A stretch of 64,000 bases of DNA from Rhizobium sp. C1. Its GTDB lineage: Bacteria > Pseudomonadota > Alphaproteobacteria > Rhizobiales > Rhizobiaceae. Location of the stretch: positions 115,993-179,992 of the forward strand of contig NZ_JAJNCY010000009.1 in the NCBI RefSeq assembly GCF_021026335.1, read 5' to 3'. This document shows, in pieces, positions 62,202-64,000 of the stretch (its first letter is position 1; each line of letters opens with the position of its first letter). A program made the position numbers and the translations under genes. The notes beneath the pieces were generated by a model, which saw nothing but the letters and a program-made list of their open reading frames with translations, was not told the origin of the DNA and searched no databases.

Positions 62202-63033
62202 GATCGTTCAACGCATCAAGGACGACCCGGATCGACGGGACGTCCTTGATGTCGGAATGAACCGTCATCCAGACTTCGCGGTAAAAGGGCTCGGCATCTG
62301 GCTCGGCCGGGGTCAGCCCGGAATCGCGCGCAGCGATGAAATCAGGCAGCATAGCCACACCGCAGCCGAGACGCGCAAGCGCCGCCTGCATGTCGAGCGT
62401 GCTCGCGCGGATCGCATAGCCGGCGGCACCCGCCTGTTCCTTCAGCCTCTTTTGCTGTGGTGCCGAATCCATGGTTTCATCGTAAGCGATGAAATCCCAG
62501 GTGCTTCTGTCACGATCGCGCAGATAGTCCGGGCTGGCATAAAGGCGCAACGCAAAGCTGTCGATGCGGCGAACGGTGAACTCGCCCTTTTCCGGGCGCA
62601 GAAGACGAACCGCAATATCGGCCTCCCGCCGTTCGAGTGAAGCGTAACGCGTCTCGCCAATGATGCGCAGCCTGAGCCCCGGATGCTCCGCGCGAACCCG
62701 CGCGAGCGGCTGCATGAGGCGGGCCTCGGCATAACTTGGCGGAACGCTGAGCGTCACCTCCCCTTCCACGCCGCCGGCGGAATTGCGAATCTGCGACAGC
62801 GCTTCCGCCTCGGCCTCCATCCGCAAGGCCACTTTCGCAACCCGCTCGCCCTCCGCCGTCAGCATCAATTGCCGTCCGCGCCTGTCGACGAGCCTCAGCG
62901 CCAAGGCTTCTTCAAGCGCCGCGACACGGCGGGCGACGGTGGCGTGCTCGACGCGCAATAGTCGCGCCGCCCCTGAAAGCGAGCCCGTTGAGGCCAAAGC
63001 CAGAAAATGGCGCAGATCCTGCCAATCCGTCAT
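62188..63033 (-). CDS. LysR family transcription regulator
   Basis: 281-residue LysR regulator with N-terminal winged helix (LRHFLALASTGSLSGAARLLRVEHATVARRVAALEEAL; core: GSLSGAARLLRVEHATVAR) and a periplasmic-binding-type effector domain. ATG at 63033 has GGGAG nine bases upstream; ATG at 63051 adds six residues. Divergent from the quinone oxidoreductase, with a palindrome between, so that gene is a likely target along with itself. The effector is unknown. Confidence 0.88.
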   Translation of the reverse strand: MTDWQDLRHFLALASTGSLSGAARLLRVEHATVARRVAALEEALALRLVDRRGRQLMLTAEGERVAKVALRMEAEAEALSQIRNSAGGVEGEVTLSVPPSYAEARLMQPLARVRAEHPGLRLRIIGETRYASLERREADIAVRLLRPEKGEFTVRRIDSFALRLYASPDYLRDRDRSTWDFIAYDETMDSAPQQKRLKEQAGAAGYAIRASTLDMQAALARLGCGVAMLPDFIAARDSGLTPAEPDAEPFYREVWMTVHSDIKDVPSIRVVLDALNDLSPT

Positions 63034-63056
63034 CTGTTCGTTTTCTCCCATCGGCT

Positions 63057-63079
63057 GAGAAAAAATCGTGAATTTTCTC
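63057..63079. promoter_or_regulatory. Inverted repeat between the LysR and quinone oxidoreductase genes
   Basis: GAGAAAA (63057-63063) and TTTTCTC (63073-63079), 9 bases apart, in the divergent gap; layout and size suit a LysR operator. Confidence 0.45.
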
Positions 63080-63181
63080 CCGTTCGATCCTGTGGAATAT
63101 TCTCGTCGAAAGCAACACCGCATTCCGAAAACCGCTGTCCGGTTTTGTGCTGCGGGGCCATTCAATCGAAGGAATGATGAC

Positions 63182-63997
63182 ATGGATATCCAGATCGAAA
63201 TCCGCGCCCACGGCAATGCCGATGTGCTGACCGCGACAGCCATCGACGCAAAGACCCCCGGCCCCGGTGAAATCCGGCTGCGGCATCATGCGATCGGGGT
63301 CAACTTCGTCGATATCTATCATCGCAGCGGCACCTATCCGGTGCCCGGTCTTCCCGCCGTTCCCGGCGTCGAGGGCGCGGGCATCGTCGAGGCTGTCGGC
63401 GAAGGCGTGACGAATGTCGCGCCGGGGGACCGCATCGTCTATGCAGGGCTTCCGCTGGGCGCCTATGCCAGCACACGGCTCCTGCCGGCCTGGCGGGCAA
63501 TCAAGCTGCCGGAAGCGGTGTCGTTCGAACTCGCCGCCAGCTCCATGCTGCGCGGGCTCACCGTTGCCATGCTGACGAGCAAGGTGTTCCCGCTCGCCAG
63601 CGGTCACACGATCCTCGTTCATGCCGGCGCTGGAGGACTGGGACAATATCTGACCCGCTGGGCAAAGCGCCTCGGGGCTACGGTCATTGCCACGGTCAGC
63701 AATGCCGAAAAGGCTGCGATATCGCGAGATGCGGGTGCTGATCACGTGATCGTCGGGCGCGATGCGGACTATGTCACGGAGGTTCTGACGCTAACCGGCG
63801 GCAAGGGCGTGGATTTCATTGTCGACGGCATTGGCGGAGAAGGATTGGTCAGAAATTTCCAGGCCGTCCGTCCCTTCGGGGACCGTTGCATAATGCGATG
63901 TCTTCGCGGCTGGGAGATTGTTAGACGTGCCTTATCGAGCCCGGCCTCTGTTTTGGCCGGGTTTTTGGTCGTTTGGGTTGGCTTTGGGTGTTTCTAG
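63182..63997 (+). pseudogene. Quinone oxidoreductase (QOR-like), frame broken near the C-terminus
   Basis: Medium-chain dehydrogenase of the quinone oxidoreductase type: HHAIGVNFVDIYHRSGTYPV, PGVEGAGIVEAVGEGVTNV, VHAGAGGLGQYLTRWAKRLGATV with the NADPH-binding AGGLG motif, and VDFIVDGIGGE. Similarity stops at about residue 233. A run of four G at 63878-63881 looks like one base too many: after it the other frame reads T-V-A, the expected continuation, but then TAA follows at 63891 and the next bases show no similarity. The frame in place runs to TAG at 63995 with an unrelated 38-residue tail, 271 residues total, against about 325 for the family. A hairpin (CCCGGCC/GGCCGGG) with T-run at about 63941-63965 follows. 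Confidence 0.7.
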
Positions 63998-64000
63998 GCG

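Overview
The window is ordinary chromosomal DNA of an alphaproteobacterium, most likely a member of the Rhizobiaceae (Rhizobium/Agrobacterium/Shinella group). Supporting features are the high GC content, the close packing of genes with 4-nt ATGA overlaps, an F0 ATP-synthase operon (atpI-atpB-atpE-atpF'-atpF) split from F1, a short ModE placed after an FAD oxidoreductase, DUF1217 and DUF6101 proteins, ExoD, and intergenic mosaic palindromes of the rhizobial RIME type. No rRNA, tRNA, CRISPR array, prophage or complete insertion sequence was seen. No stretch longer than about 280 bases lacks a gene; the larger gaps hold promoters, hairpins or palindromic repeats.

Layout: 0.2-8 kb holds dxs (isoprenoid precursors), a DUF4424 exported protein, a chemoreceptor with a periplasmic haem-binding motif, two RNA methyltransferases (TlyA type and TrmA/RlmD type) and ExoD. 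8-11 kb is an acyl-CoA dehydrogenase/enoyl-CoA hydratase operon whose promoter carries a LiuR-like MerR-type operator. 11-18.3 kb holds threonylcarbamoyl-AMP synthase, an FAD-linked oxidase and short ModE in one operon, then an MFS exporter, and facing them modABC with a Mo-box in its promoter. 18.3-26.7 kb holds a six-repeat DUF1217 protein, a DUF6101 protein, ubiA, purD, an exported protein, a MATE exporter and a DUF523 protein. 26.7-35 kb holds glyS, palindromic repeats, and the lemA-aroA-DUF2207 and glyQ genes. 35-47.2 kb holds exported proteins, a fosmidomycin-resistance-like MFS transporter, sppA, a coupled DUF2007/methyltransferase/Cys-containing exported peptide operon, polyprenyl diphosphate synthase, a TPR protein, ispE, moaB, a glycosyltransferase-like protein, a PA0069-type radical SAM protein with a candidate SOS box, and rnhB between repeats. 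47.3-50 kb is the F0 ATP-synthase operon. 50-57.8 kb holds a SleB-type wall hydrolase, Kup, CorA, Mrp, a GtrB-like glycosyltransferase and a LuxR regulator. 58-62.2 kb is a De Ley-Doudoroff-type galactose/galactonate cluster (IclR, SDR dehydrogenase, DgoK, DgoA, SMP-30 lactonase). The window ends with a LysR regulator divergent from a quinone oxidoreductase whose reading frame breaks near the right edge.

Links between genes: dxs, ispE, the polyprenyl synthase and ubiA are steps from the MEP pathway to ubiquinone. modABC, modE and moaB concern molybdate and molybdenum cofactor. glyQ and glyS form one enzyme. No strikingly novel multi-gene system was found. The best leads are regulatory (LiuR-like operator, SOS-like box, terminator after atpE), the haem-type chemoreceptor, a second non-CP4-type EPSP synthase embedded between lemA and DUF2207, and the broken oxidoreductase at the right edge.
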